Notes: generated by a model not told the origin, from the letters alone. DNA of 64,000 nucleotides from Streptomyces sp. NBC_00287 (GCF_036173105.1 NZ_CP108053.1:8370001-8434000); one strand, 5' to 3'; counted from the first letter of the stretch, positions 17,321 through 26,244 are shown. Made by a program: numbers and translations.

Positions 17321-18238
17321 TTAGCGCACTTTCAGGACGGTCTTCCCCAGAGCGTGGCCGGCTTCGACCGCGGCAAGAGCCGTCGCTGCCTCAGCGAAGG
17401 GCACGACCTTTGTGACGTGGGGGGCCAGCGCGCCGGACGCGACCAGTCCGGCGAGGGTGGAGAGTGCCTCCCCGTTCTGCGTCACTTGGAAGTAGCCACC
17501 GCCGAGCTCGGACGCTGCCGTCGGATCTGCAGCAGTGATGACCCTGGACCTGTCCGCGGCGAGACCGGCGACGGCGTGCAGGGCGTCGCCGCCGACCAGA
17601 TCGAAGATGGCGTCCACACCGTTCGGGGCGACCGCCGTGACCCGGTCAGCCACTCCTTGTCCGGAGGAGACATGGGTGGCTCCCAGGGAGGAAACGAACT
17701 CCGCCTTACCCGGACTGGCGGTGCCGATCACCGTGGCGTCCAGGTCACGGGCGATCTGCACGGCGGCAACGCCGATACCACCACCGGCTCCGTTCACCAG
17801 AAGGGTGGCACCGGGCTTGAGGTTCAGCCGGCCTATGCCCTGGTGGGCGGTGGCCGCCGACACCGACAGGGTCGCGGCGTCCGTGAACGACACGGCGGCC
17901 GGCTTGTGGGCCGCCGCCTGGGCGGGCAGCAGCGCGTATTCGGCGTAGCCGCCGGTCAACGGCAGGGCCCCGAAGACCTCGTCTCCGATGGTGAATCCCT
18001 CGACCCCGTCGCCGATTCCTTCTACGACGCCGGAGATCTCCGTGCCGAGGGTTGCCGGCAGCGTCAGAGGAAGCACCTCCGCCAGGTAGCCGGCGCGCAC
18101 CTTCCAGTCCACCGGGTTCACCCCGGCCGCGTGCACCGCGACCAGAAGCTGACCCGGCCCCGGAACGGGCCTGGGCAGGTCGATGAAGGTCTGCGTCTCG
18201 GGACCGCCGTACTCGGTGAAGACGTATGCCTTGGGCAT
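17321..18238 (-). CDS. NADP-dependent quinone-oxidoreductase-type dehydrogenase
   Basis: 305 residues starting at MPKAYVFTEYGGPE after GAGGAG. GroES-like N-domain (VHAAGVNPVDWKVRAGYL, TLPATLGTEISGVVEGIGDG) and a Rossmann domain with LLVNGAGGGIGVAAVQIA. Lacks catalytic zinc ligands. Ends in EAGHALGKTVLKVR, as usual for the family. A second enzyme of the same class as 4294-5232 but not a close duplicate. Monocistronic here. Reduces enones/quinones with NADPH in characterised relatives. Confidence 0.9.
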   Translation of the reverse strand: MPKAYVFTEYGGPETQTFIDLPRPVPGPGQLLVAVHAAGVNPVDWKVRAGYLAEVLPLTLPATLGTEISGVVEGIGDGVEGFTIGDEVFGALPLTGGYAEYALLPAQAAAHKPAAVSFTDAATLSVSAATAHQGIGRLNLKPGATLLVNGAGGGIGVAAVQIARDLDATVIGTASPGKAEFVSSLGATHVSSGQGVADRVTAVAPNGVDAIFDLVGGDALHAVAGLAADRSRVITAADPTAASELGGGYFQVTQNGEALSTLAGLVASGALAPHVTKVVPFAEAATALAAVEAGHALGKTVLKVR

Positions 18239-18384
18239 GGCTCCTCGTTCTGCTCGATGTCGGGGGAATGCTCGGGTGAAGGGTCGGTCGCTCGGGCGTG
18301 GCCCTCGGGAGGCCCTCCGGGGAGCCCCGCCGATGTCATCGGGCCGCCAGGCCGTGGAACTCTCCTTGGCGGGCACCGGCCGAA

Positions 18385-18612
18385 GTGTGGGCAAGTGCGA
18401 CGTGTCCACCGAGGCCGCGGCGCAGTGCCGTGAGCATGTCGGCGAGTACGCGTCTGCCCGCCGTTGAGTCGGGGATGAGGCTCCGTGCAGGAGCCCTGTG
18501 CAGAGGGCGAGTTCGGCGGGGACATCAGCGGGTGCGAGGCGCTGGGCGTAGTTGATGTCTTTGTAGGGGAGCGAGTTGTGCCGGCAGGCGGTGATGAACG
18601 CGGGAGGCGGTC
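18385..18612 (-). pseudogene. C-terminal remnant of an alpha/beta hydrolase
   Basis: Reads AFITACRHNSLPYKDINYAQ, then RLAPADVPAELALCTGLLHG, followed in a shifted frame by VLADMLTALRRGLG. This is the end of an HSL-type esterase: the acid-containing region, then the catalytic-His region. The serine half is missing. Confidence 0.5.
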
Positions 18613-18735
18613 GTCGAAGGCGTCGGGAGCCGCGAGCGCGGCCGGAGCCCTCTGCCGGATCGCGCCGCCGCGGCGGGAAACGCGGTCACGCGATCCGGCT
18701 CCGACGAAGAAGGGTGGTGGGGGCCTGGTGCGGTG

Positions 18736-19410
18736 TCAGAGGCTGAAGACGAGTTCGGCCTGGTCGCGCTTGGTGGTGTGCAGCTCCCAGTAGACGGGGG
18801 AGATCTCCTCGGGCTGGGCCGTCGGGAAGCCGGGGACGGCCGGCGTGCCGATCGACACGTCGATGCCGACGTGGGCGGCCTGGATGCCGGTGCCGTCCAG
18901 CTCCTTGTGGAGGTTGATCACCCAGTTGCGCAGCGCGGCGGCGGCCGCGTTGACGTTGCCGACCTGCGGCACGGGGTCGATGGAGCCCGCGCCGGTGGTG
19001 TAGAGCAGTGTGCCCGCGCCGGCCTCCCGCATCGTCGGCAGCACCGCCCGGGTGGCGGCGATGGCACCGTAGAGCTGGAACTCGATCTCGTGCTGTATGT
19101 GTGCCGGTTCGGCCTCGGCCGGGGTGGTCAGCGCAGTGGCGAGGCCAGCGACCGGGGAGTACTCCAGTACGTCGACGCTGCCGAACTTCATGGCGGCGTC
19201 CTTGAGGGCCTGGGTGAGCGCGTCGCGGTCGAGGACGTCCGCGGGGAACGCGGCGGCATTGATGCCCTCGGCGGTGAGCTTGGCGACGAGACCGTCGAGC
19301 TTGTCGCGGTTGCGGGAGATCAGGGCGACATCGAGGCCCTGACTGCCGAAGGTACGGGCGATGGCCAGGCCCAGCTGGGGCCCGGCTCCGACGATGGCGA
19401 TGCTGGTCAC
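18736..19410 (-). CDS. SDR-family NAD(P)-binding protein
   Basis: 224 residues. Rossmann motif SIAIVGAGPQLGLAIARTFG, then FPADVLDRDALTQALKDAA and VDVLEYSPVAG. Close paralogue of the protein at 5264-5944, and likewise with NVNAAAAALRNWVINL where YxxxK would be expected. Divergent from the TetR gene at 19549, whose operator covers the shared intergenic region. Start ATG follows AAAGGATC. Confidence 0.85.
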   Translation of the reverse strand: MTSIAIVGAGPQLGLAIARTFGSQGLDVALISRNRDKLDGLVAKLTAEGINAAAFPADVLDRDALTQALKDAAMKFGSVDVLEYSPVAGLATALTTPAEAEPAHIQHEIEFQLYGAIAATRAVLPTMREAGAGTLLYTTGAGSIDPVPQVGNVNAAAAALRNWVINLHKELDGTGIQAAHVGIDVSIGTPAVPGFPTAQPEEISPVYWELHTTKRDQAELVFSL

Positions 19411-19442
19411 AGCGATCCTTTCAAAATGAAGGAAGCAGAAAT

Positions 19443-19523
19443 CCGGAAAGCCCTATCCATATCAAGATCCGGATAGGGTCTTCCGGTTCGCGGCTGTCAC
19501 CGTACCATTAAAAGTGGATAGGG
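19443..19523. promoter_or_regulatory. Extended operator with three GGATAGGG elements
   Basis: CCGGAAAGCCCTATCC (19443-19458) and GGATAGGGTCTTCCGG (19471-19486) form an inverted repeat with 14 of 16 positions matching. A third GGATAGGG follows at 19516-19523, next to the TetR start. Position in the divergent SDR/TetR spacer supports autorepression and repression of the SDR. Confidence 0.6.
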
Positions 19524-19548
19524 CAATCCGATTGCTAGACTCCCCGGC

Positions 19549-20244
19549 ATGACCCCTGGCGCCCACCATCCCGACGACGCCCAGCCCCTGCGCAGCGACG
19601 CCGAGCGCAACCGCGGGCGGATCATCGCCGCCGCGCGCGAAGTGTTCGCGCGTGATGGCCTGGGAGCCTCGATGGCCTCCGTGGCCCGCGAGGCGGGGGT
19701 GGGGATCGCCACCATGTTCCGCCGCTTCCCCACGAAGGAGGAGCTGGTCGACGCCGTCTTCTTCGACCGCATGGACGCCTACGCCGATGCGGTCGCCGTC
19801 GCCCTGGACGACCCCGACCCCTGGCACGGTTTCGTCGGCTACATCGAGGCCGCCTGCGCGATGCAGGCCGCCGACAGCGGCTTCGCCGACGTCCTCACCA
19901 CGACCTTCCCTACTGCCAAGGCCCTGGAGCGGCGCCGCAACGAGGCCTACGAGGGCATGGTCGAACTCATCAACCGGGCCAAGGCGACGGGCCGGCTGCG
20001 CGAGGACTTCGACTCCTCCGACCTGGTGCTGCTGCACATGGCCAACGCCGGTGTCGTCAACGCCATCGGCGACGCCGCCCCCGACGCCTGGCGGCGCGTC
20101 GTCGCCCTGCTGGTCCAGTCCTTCGAGGCCCCGGCCCGCGGCCCGCTGCCCGCCTCGCCCGAGCACGACGCCCTCTACAGGGCCATGCTCCGCGCCGCTC
20201 CGGCGGGTGTCGCGGCGCCGGAGTCGGGCGCCGGTGACAACTGA
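19549..20244 (+). CDS. TetR-family regulator
   Basis: 231 residues. HTH: RGRIIAAAREVFARDGLG, then ASMASVAREAGVGIATMFRR. The ligand domain shares DPDPWHGFVGYIEAACAMQA and MANAGVVNAIGDAAPDAW with the regulator at 3480-4193 and with a fragment at 12.5 kb. Divergent from the SDR gene; the intergenic repeats are its likely target. Probably senses the same class of compound as its paralogue, since both control related SDR genes. Confidence 0.9.
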   Translation: MTPGAHHPDDAQPLRSDAERNRGRIIAAAREVFARDGLGASMASVAREAGVGIATMFRRFPTKEELVDAVFFDRMDAYADAVAVALDDPDPWHGFVGYIEAACAMQAADSGFADVLTTTFPTAKALERRRNEAYEGMVELINRAKATGRLREDFDSSDLVLLHMANAGVVNAIGDAAPDAWRRVVALLVQSFEAPARGPLPASPEHDALYRAMLRAAPAGVAAPESGAGDN

Positions 20245-20576
20245 CTCGGGGCTGGGGCCGTCTCGCGGTGCTCGACTCCTCGCCGCGCTCGCCGTGATCT
20301 CTGCTCGTGGAGCGTCCTCGGGTGAGGCTGGCTGTGCGTGAGACTGTTGGGTCCTGTCGCCGTCGGGCGGACCGGGCTTCCCTCGCCTGACGTGCGACCT
20401 CGGGGCGTGGATCGACCTTGTGGGGTGGTGAGTCGCTGCGCACCCCCGGAAGGCCTCCAACGGACGCCGGAGAACATCAGGCTCAGGGTCACTGGAGTAC
20501 CCACGGGTTGCGGACCAGTAGATGCACCGTGAAGAAGGAAGTCAGTAGGCGGGCAACCTTTGTTCTCTCTCCACAC
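20245..20576. other. Intergenic region between convergent genes
   Basis: About 330 bp between the TetR gene and the end of the flavin reductase gene. No domain or clear hairpin was recognised. Confidence 0.35.
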
Positions 20577-21074
20577 CTACCGGCCTTGTTGCTCAAGGCG
20601 CTGGAAGTCGCGCTGGTAATAGAGGGTTGGGATGCCCTCGCTGAGGCGGACGTTGTCGACGCGACCGAGGGGGATTGTGTGGTCGCCGGCCGGGTGGATC
20701 TCGTAGGTGCTGCATTCGAGGGTGACCGCGGCCCCGTCGAGCATGGGAAGTCCGTGTTCGTTGGGGGCGAAGCTGGGGTGCGCGAACTTGTCGGCGCCAC
20801 GGGTGGCGAACCGCACGGCGAGTTCCGTGTGCTCGTCGGTGATGACGTGGACGAGCCAGCGTGCGGCGCTGGTGAAAGCGGGATGACATTCGGCGCTGGC
20901 CGCCAGGCACACCAGGATCAGTGGGGGTTCCATCGAGACCGAGCAGAACGAGGTCGCCGTGAAGCCGCTCCACTGTCCGGTCTCGTCGGCGGTGGTGACG
21001 ATGGTGACGCCGGAGGGGAAGGACGCCATTGCCTCTCGGAAACGGCGGGTTTCGGTGCTGATGGTGTCTGTCAT
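20577..21074 (-). CDS. Flavin reductase-like protein (HpaC/HsaB type)
   Basis: 165 residues. The split-barrel flavin reductase domain is complete: RRFREAMASFPSGVTIVTT at the start, GFTATSFCSVSMEPPLILVC near residue 40, and the late TLECSTYEIHPAGDHTIPLG. These proteins reduce free FMN or FAD with NAD(P)H and hand it to a partner oxygenase, here plausibly the acyl-CoA-dehydrogenase-fold protein at 21355-22614. ATG at 21074 chosen; an in-frame GTG 12 nt upstream, itself next to GGTGGGAG, is possible. Confidence 0.88.
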   Translation of the reverse strand: MTDTISTETRRFREAMASFPSGVTIVTTADETGQWSGFTATSFCSVSMEPPLILVCLAASAECHPAFTSAARWLVHVITDEHTELAVRFATRGADKFAHPSFAPNEHGLPMLDGAAVTLECSTYEIHPAGDHTIPLGRVDNVRLSEGIPTLYYQRDFQRLEQQGR

Positions 21075-21354
21075 AAGAGTGTTCACTCCCACCAAGTGCG
21101 TGATGGAGATTGAGTCTCGTGCGCGTGGTGCGCAGGAGGGCGATGGGGCGGGGCGCGGGCTCGGTGGGGTGGCGCCGTCGAAGGCGACTCCCGCCGGCAC
21201 TCCGGTAGTTACGGAGCCGGCCAACTGGCCGCGATCGACGAGGCGTTCAGTGTGGCTTGGACAGGTCCGGGCTCACCGTTGCGGACGCGGATCCGCATGT
21301 TCTGGTGGAGGTGCTGAGCCCGGACGGGCCCTCGCGGTGAAGGCCGTGTCGGCC

Positions 21355-22614
21355 TCAGAGCACGCAGCCGATGTGCGCCTTGGTGAACGGTAGTTCCACC
21401 GGGGCGCCGAACAGCATGGTGGCGTACAGGCCGGCCTGGTTCTCGTAGATCGCGATGGGCTGGTTGCGCATGCCCATCAGGTCGCGCAGGTAGTGCTGGA
21501 ACAGCTTGTCGCTGCCCATGACGGCGCCACCGCCGATCTCGAACACCTTGTTGACCGCGCCGAGACACTGGGCAATGGCGTGGGAGGCCTCGAACCGGGA
21601 TTGGACGCGCCTCTCGGCCGAGACCGGCACGCCGGCGACGACGTCGGCGTAGATGGGGTCCCAGGTGCGCGGGATGCGCGCACGCGCGTCCCTGACCAGG
21701 GTCACGGCCTCGGCCAGCCGGGTATGGAGGGCCGCGTTCTGCGCTGCCGGCGCGCCGGTCACGGCCGACACGCGGCGCCTGTTGTCGTCGATGAAGGCGT
21801 CGAGCGCTCCGGTCGCGGCACCGATCGCGCAGGACGCGATGTTGTAGGCCCACATGGACATCCAGGGAAGGTCGAAGATCGGGCCGGTGTTGACGGCCTT
21901 GCCCGGCTCGGTGTGGTGGTAGAGCGCGTCGACGGTCAGGGTCCGGTACTCCGGTACGGCGGCATCGACCGTGACCTCCTTGCTGCCGGACCCCTGGAGG
22001 CCCGAGACCCGCCAGCTGTCCTGGTCGATCTCGTAGTCGGAGGCCGGCACGAGGAACGCCCGGAACTCGGGGCCGTCGCCCTCGTCCGGGATGACGCCGC
22101 CGAGGAGGATCCACTGGGCGTGGTCGACGCCGCTGAGGAACTTCCACCGCCCCGTGAGACGGAATCCGTCACCGACGCGCTCCACCGTGCCGGTGGGAGC
22201 GAAGGACGAGGCCGCACGGGTATCCCGGTTCTCGCCCCAGACGTCCTGCTGGGCCTGCTGGGAGAACAGGCCCAGGTACCAGGCGTGCCCGCCCAGGAGG
22301 GCGCCGACCCAGCTGCTGGCCGGGCACGCCGAACCGAGCCGGACCAGCCCCTCCTCCCAGGTCGACGGGTCGACCTCCAGCCCGCCCCACTGCCGGGGCT
22401 GCACCGCGCGGAAGACCCCGGCATCCGTCATCGCCCGAATGCTCTCGTCGGGCACGCGCCGCAGGTCGGCTGCCTTCAGGGTGTTCGCCCTCAGCACCGG
22501 CAGGATGCCGTCGATGCGCTCCAGGTAGCGCGCGGATTCGTCGGACGGTCGGGGCGCGTCGGCTTCGGCGGGCCGGGATGTCTGGAGAACTTCGGCGTGG
22601 GGGGTCCGTGACAT
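21355..22614 (-). CDS. Flavin-dependent monooxygenase, acyl-CoA-dehydrogenase fold (HsaA-like)
   Basis: 419 residues. Resembles oxygenase components of two-component flavin systems (HsaA, DszC): RRVPDESIRAMTDAGVFRAV, WGGLEVDPSTWEEGLVRLG, CPASSWVGALLGGHAWYLG, then GRWKFLSGVDHAQWILLGG in the middle domain and a helical C-terminal domain. A true acyl-CoA dehydrogenase would show a catalytic glutamate and CoA features that are not evident. Probably hydroxylates an aromatic compound using reduced flavin from a neighbour. Start at ATG after GAGGAGAAG. Divergent from the TetR gene at 22685. Confidence 0.85.
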   Translation of the reverse strand: MSRTPHAEVLQTSRPAEADAPRPSDESARYLERIDGILPVLRANTLKAADLRRVPDESIRAMTDAGVFRAVQPRQWGGLEVDPSTWEEGLVRLGSACPASSWVGALLGGHAWYLGLFSQQAQQDVWGENRDTRAASSFAPTGTVERVGDGFRLTGRWKFLSGVDHAQWILLGGVIPDEGDGPEFRAFLVPASDYEIDQDSWRVSGLQGSGSKEVTVDAAVPEYRTLTVDALYHHTEPGKAVNTGPIFDLPWMSMWAYNIASCAIGAATGALDAFIDDNRRRVSAVTGAPAAQNAALHTRLAEAVTLVRDARARIPRTWDPIYADVVAGVPVSAERRVQSRFEASHAIAQCLGAVNKVFEIGGGAVMGSDKLFQHYLRDLMGMRNQPIAIYENQAGLYATMLFGAPVELPFTKAHIGCVL

Positions 22615-22642
22615 GGGTCGCTTCTCCTCGGTTCGCAATTAC

Positions 22643-22684
22643 TAAGGCTTGCCTTACTTCAGTAGTACGCTACAGTTTCGTACT
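22643..22684. promoter_or_regulatory. Two palindromes in the monooxygenase/TetR spacer
   Basis: TAAGGC-TT-GCCTTA at 22643-22656 and AGTACG-N9-CGTACT at 22664-22684, both perfect, in a 70-bp divergent spacer. The second abuts the TetR start codon and is the better operator candidate. Confidence 0.5.
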
Positions 22685-23257
22685 GTGCAATCCCAAGCCA
22701 AGATCAGAGAACGCGAGCGCCACATCCTCAACGTGGCCGTGGAGCTGCTCAGCGAGGTCGGTTTCGACCGGCTGACGTTCGACGCCATGGCGGCCAGGGC
22801 GGGCGTGTCCAAGACGACCCTCTACCGACGCTGGCCGACCAAGCACGAACTGGTCATCGACGCCGTACGCCGCCGGGTGGGCTTCTCCTTCACCGTGCCC
22901 GACCAGGGAAGTTTCCGCGCCGACGTACTGGAAGCGCTGCGGCTGGTCAGCAACTGGCTCAAGCGGGACGGCGCCATGCTGCGCAACCTCGTGGACGCCA
23001 TCCGCCGTGACGCGGACCTGCGCGAGGCGACCGAACGCCGGCTCGCCCAGCCCCTGGACGGCATGTGGGAAGAGGTCATCGACCGGGCTCACGGCCGTGA
23101 GGAACTGCGTTCGGGCGTGGACCTGTCCTGGCTCAGTGAGCTGGCGCAGGGCGTGCTGATGAATCGGATCCTCGTGGCGGACGTCCCCGTCACCGACGCG
23201 TTTCTCGAACGTCTGACGGACGAGATCCTCCTGCCCGCCTTCACGCACTCCGCCTGA
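22685..23257 (+). CDS. TetR-family regulator
   Basis: About 190 residues from the GTG at 22685 (the frame is open upstream but runs into promoter sequence). HTH: RERERHILNVAVELLSEVGF, then AMAARAGVSKTTLYRRWPTK. The C-terminal domain (LREATERRLAQPLDGMWEEV) fits the TetR_C_16/AefR-like group. Divergent from the monooxygenase and 23 nt before the siderophore-interacting-type reductase, so it likely governs both directions. Confidence 0.9.
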   Translation: MQSQAKIRERERHILNVAVELLSEVGFDRLTFDAMAARAGVSKTTLYRRWPTKHELVIDAVRRRVGFSFTVPDQGSFRADVLEALRLVSNWLKRDGAMLRNLVDAIRRDADLREATERRLAQPLDGMWEEVIDRAHGREELRSGVDLSWLSELAQGVLMNRILVADVPVTDAFLERLTDEILLPAFTHSA

Positions 23258-23280
23258 CCCACCCCACCGGGAGCTCCACC

Positions 23281-24096
23281 ATGCCCCGACACAAGTCACC
23301 GCCCCGGCGGAGAATGCTCCGCGCCACGGTCGCCCACACCGCACGCACCAGCCCGAGCTTCGTCACCCTCACCCTCCAGGGCCCCGACCTGGCCGACTTC
23401 GAGCCGATGGGCGTCGACCAGTCCTGTCGGCTGTTCTTCCGCCGCGACGGCCAGCAGGAACTCGCCATGCCGACCGCCTCGCACAACGGCTGGCTGGCCC
23501 AGTTCATGCTTATGCGGCCGGCCGTCCGCCCCTGGGTCCGTCTCTACACCGTGCGCGCGTTCCGCCCCGAAGCATGCGAACTGGACATCGAGTTCGTCCT
23601 GCACGGCGACCACGCCGACGTGGGCCCCGCCTCCGCGTTCGCCTCGCATGCCCGCCCCGGCGACCCGGTGGGGCTGTTCCCCGAAGGAATCGGCTACCTC
23701 CCCACCCCGACCGCCCAGTCCCAGCTGCTCGTCGGCGACGAGAGCGCCCTACCGGCTCTCCTGTCCATCCTGGAACAGTCACCGCCCGAGCTCACCGGCG
23801 ACGCCTACCTCGAAGTGCCAATCGGCAGGGACATCCGACCGGTCGCGGCACCGGCCGGAGTCACCGTCCACTGGCTGCCCCGCGAGGACCACGCCGCTGT
23901 ACCGGGACAACTGGCCCTGAAAACGGTCACGTCCTCCTGGAAGCTCCTCCCGGGGCAGCGCATCTACTGCTGGGTAGCGGGCGAGAGCGGCCTGCCCACC
24001 GGCCTGCGGCGCCATCTGGTCAAGGACCAGGGCGTCCCGAAGTCGGACGTCTCCTTCCTCGGCTACTGGAGGCACGGCAAGAGCAGCCACGGCTGA
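23281..24096 (+). CDS. Siderophore-interacting FAD-binding reductase
   Basis: 271 residues. The FAD-binding domain has RLFFRRDG and VRLYTVRAFRPE (the RxYT flavin motif). The SIP domain has LLVGDESALPALLSILEQ, and it ends SFLGYWRHGKSSHG, the usual close of ViuB-like ferric-siderophore reductases. Known relatives reduce Fe(III)-siderophores with NAD(P)H in the cytoplasm. Here no siderophore genes adjoin; its neighbours are a flavin monooxygenase, TetR and an exporter, so it may instead feed electrons to that system. Confidence 0.88.
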   Translation: MPRHKSPPRRRMLRATVAHTARTSPSFVTLTLQGPDLADFEPMGVDQSCRLFFRRDGQQELAMPTASHNGWLAQFMLMRPAVRPWVRLYTVRAFRPEACELDIEFVLHGDHADVGPASAFASHARPGDPVGLFPEGIGYLPTPTAQSQLLVGDESALPALLSILEQSPPELTGDAYLEVPIGRDIRPVAAPAGVTVHWLPREDHAAVPGQLALKTVTSSWKLLPGQRIYCWVAGESGLPTGLRRHLVKDQGVPKSDVSFLGYWRHGKSSHG

Positions 24097-24289
24097 GAGG
24101 CATCCCCCGACGCGTGCCTCCCGCGTGCCACCGCGAGCGACTCTTCCTCCCCACACGGCACTCGACGACGTGCCGCCCGCCCTGTGTGCCCATTCCATCC
24201 GGACCGGCACCGGCTTTGACACCCACGTCACTTCCCTGTCCCGGTGAATGACCTTTCCGCGCCCCTCGCCCACTCTTTGGAGTTCTCCC

Positions 24290-25822
24290 TTGTCTGCCTA
24301 CAGCACCACCACGACCCCCGGACAGCCGGGTACCGATGCGTCCGGGGCCTCCCCAGGCGGGCGGCACCTCGGCCTGGCGCTCTTCGTGATCGCCACGGCC
24401 CAGCTGATGGTGATCCTCGACGCCACGATCACCAACATCGCCCTGCCCGCCATCCAGACCGACCTGGGCGTCTCCAACGCGAACCTGGCGTGGATCGTCA
24501 ACTCCTACGCGCTGGCCTTCGGCGGGCTGATGCTGCTCGGCGGCAAAGCGGGTGACCTCTTCGGACGGCGGCGGATGTTCCAGGCAGGCATCGCCGTCTT
24601 CACCCTCGCCTCGCTGCTGGGCGGACTCGCCCCGAACGAGGGCCTGTTGATCGGTGCCCGTATCCTTCAGGGCGTAGGCGCCGCCCTCGCCGCGCCCAAC
24701 GCGCTGGCCCTGATCACCACTACCTTCCCGGCGGGCAAGTCCCGCAACACGGCCATGGGCGTGTACGCGGCCATGGCCGGCGTCGGTGCCACGGTCGGCC
24801 TCCTCCTCGGTGGCACGCTGACCGACGCGCTCGACTGGCGCTGGGTGTTCTTCATCAACATCCCCATCGGCCTGGCCGTCCTCGCCGGCACGAAATCCCT
24901 CGTCGAGGCCGAGCGGAGCCCCGGCCGCCTGGACGTCCCCGGCGCCATCACCGGCACCGGCGGACTGATCGCCCTCGTCTATGGCATCACGCGCGGCGGC
25001 GAGCACGGCTGGACGACCGGCCTGACGCTGGCGTCCTTCGCGGCGGCCGCCGTACTCCTGGCGGCGTTCCTCATCATCCAGGCGCGCGCCGCGGAGCCGA
25101 TGATGCCGCTGCGGCTGTTCAAGGACCGCAACCGCTCCGGCAGTTTCGGCACGATGCTGTTCATCGGTGCGGGCCTGTTCGCCATGTTCTACTTCCTGAC
25201 GCTCTACATGCAGCTGATCCTCGGCTACAGCCCCATCAAGACCGGGTTCGCCTTCCTGCCCTTCACCATCGGCATGGGGACCGCCGCCGGCCTGAGCTCC
25301 AAGTTGATCGCCCGCATGTCTCCCCGGCTGATCGCCGGACCGGGCCTGCTGGTCGGCGCGGGCGGCATGCTCTGGTTCGCCGCCCTGGAGCCCGACTCCT
25401 CCTACGCCGGACATCTGCTGCCGGCGATGTTCGTCACCGCGGTCGGGCTCGGCATGAGCTTCGTCCCGATGACGCTGGGTGCGGTCAGCGGCGTCGACCA
25501 CCAGGACACCGGCATGGCCTCGGCGCTCCTGAACACTGCCCAGCAGATCGGTGGCGCACTCGGGCTCGCGGTCCTGTCGACCATCTCCACCTCAGCCGCG
25601 AACGACAAGCTGCCCGACGCCGCCTCGTCCCTCTTCAGGGGCCAAGCCACCCAGGACCTCACCTTGGTCGCGAAGGCGGGCGAGGCGCTGACCCACGGCT
25701 ACACCATGGCCTTTATCGCCTCGGGCGCCATGTTTCTGGGCGGACTGGCGGTCACGGTCCTGGCCATCAACGCGGGCAAGCAGGAGCACACCGAGGGCGC
25801 GGCGCCCGTCCACATGGGCTGA
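24290..25822 (+). CDS. MFS transporter, DHA2 (14-TM) drug:proton antiporter
   Basis: About 510 residues. Opens with LGLALFVIATAQLMVILDAT, the motif of DHA2 exporters, followed by GGKAGDLFGRRRMFQAG (motif A) and LQGVGAALAAPNALALI. Fourteen hydrophobic segments can be traced to a short charged tail. Start taken as TTG with GGAG 8 nt upstream; the ATG at 24248 has no RBS. Probably exports the substrate or product of the neighbouring monooxygenase, or a toxic compound sensed by the TetR protein. Confidence 0.88.
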   Translation: MSAYSTTTTPGQPGTDASGASPGGRHLGLALFVIATAQLMVILDATITNIALPAIQTDLGVSNANLAWIVNSYALAFGGLMLLGGKAGDLFGRRRMFQAGIAVFTLASLLGGLAPNEGLLIGARILQGVGAALAAPNALALITTTFPAGKSRNTAMGVYAAMAGVGATVGLLLGGTLTDALDWRWVFFINIPIGLAVLAGTKSLVEAERSPGRLDVPGAITGTGGLIALVYGITRGGEHGWTTGLTLASFAAAAVLLAAFLIIQARAAEPMMPLRLFKDRNRSGSFGTMLFIGAGLFAMFYFLTLYMQLILGYSPIKTGFAFLPFTIGMGTAAGLSSKLIARMSPRLIAGPGLLVGAGGMLWFAALEPDSSYAGHLLPAMFVTAVGLGMSFVPMTLGAVSGVDHQDTGMASALLNTAQQIGGALGLAVLSTISTSAANDKLPDAASSLFRGQATQDLTLVAKAGEALTHGYTMAFIASGAMFLGGLAVTVLAINAGKQEHTEGAAPVHMG

Positions 25823-25892
25823 CCGCTGCGATCGTCCACGCGGGCCGATCCCGCACAGGGCGGCGTACCGCGCCCGCAACGATCACGACGAC

Positions 25893-25931
25893 GTACGGCG
25901 GAGGCGCCGCACCGGGACGCCTCCGCCGTAC
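25893..25931. terminator. Hairpin after the MFS gene
   Basis: Perfect 14-bp stem GTACGGCGGAGGCG / CGCCTCCGCCGTAC with an 11-nt loop, about 70 bp after the exporter stop codon. Confidence 0.7.
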
Positions 25932-26078
25932 AGGACTGGACACCCATGACGACCCCGCAGCGCATCGAGGCCGTGCACTGGTCCGAACTCCCGCAGCCAC
26001 CCGAGTCCGTCCTTGCCCTCACCCGGGCCTTCGCCCTCCCGGCGAGGGACTCGCTGGGGTCGGGCACCATGCCCACGC

Positions 26079-26244
26079 CTGAAGGAGGCGAACCGGCTGA
26101 TCAGCAGCGAACGGGCACCGGTGGAGCACGGCTTCGCGGACCTTCAGCTGGCGGATCTTGACGAAGGTCCGGATGAATGTCCGTCACGCAGCCTTGCTGC
26201 TGCGGGCGTTGCGGGTCCTGACGAACTCCGAGATGGCCCGGTGA
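26079..26244 (+). pseudogene. IS5-type transposase C-terminal remnant
   Basis: The frame reads KEANRLISSERAPVEHGFAD, and after a one-base shift WRILTKVRMNVRHAALLLRA and then LRVLTNSEMAR before the stop. This is the C-terminal end of DDE transposases common in Streptomyces IS5-family elements, including the last catalytic-region glutamate context (APVEHGF). No terminal inverted repeats were found, so only a scrap of the element remains. It interrupts a short open frame that starts at 25946 and cannot be identified. Confidence 0.7.

Noticed and set aside
22643..22656. Iron box (DmdR/IdeR site) near the siderophore-interacting gene
   Set aside because: TAAGGCTTGCCTTA matches only about half of the iron-box positions and faces the monooxygenase rather than the SIP gene.
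23281..24096. Siderophore biosynthesis cluster
   Set aside because: Only a siderophore-interacting reductase is present; no NRPS, IucA/C or ferric-siderophore transport genes are in the window.
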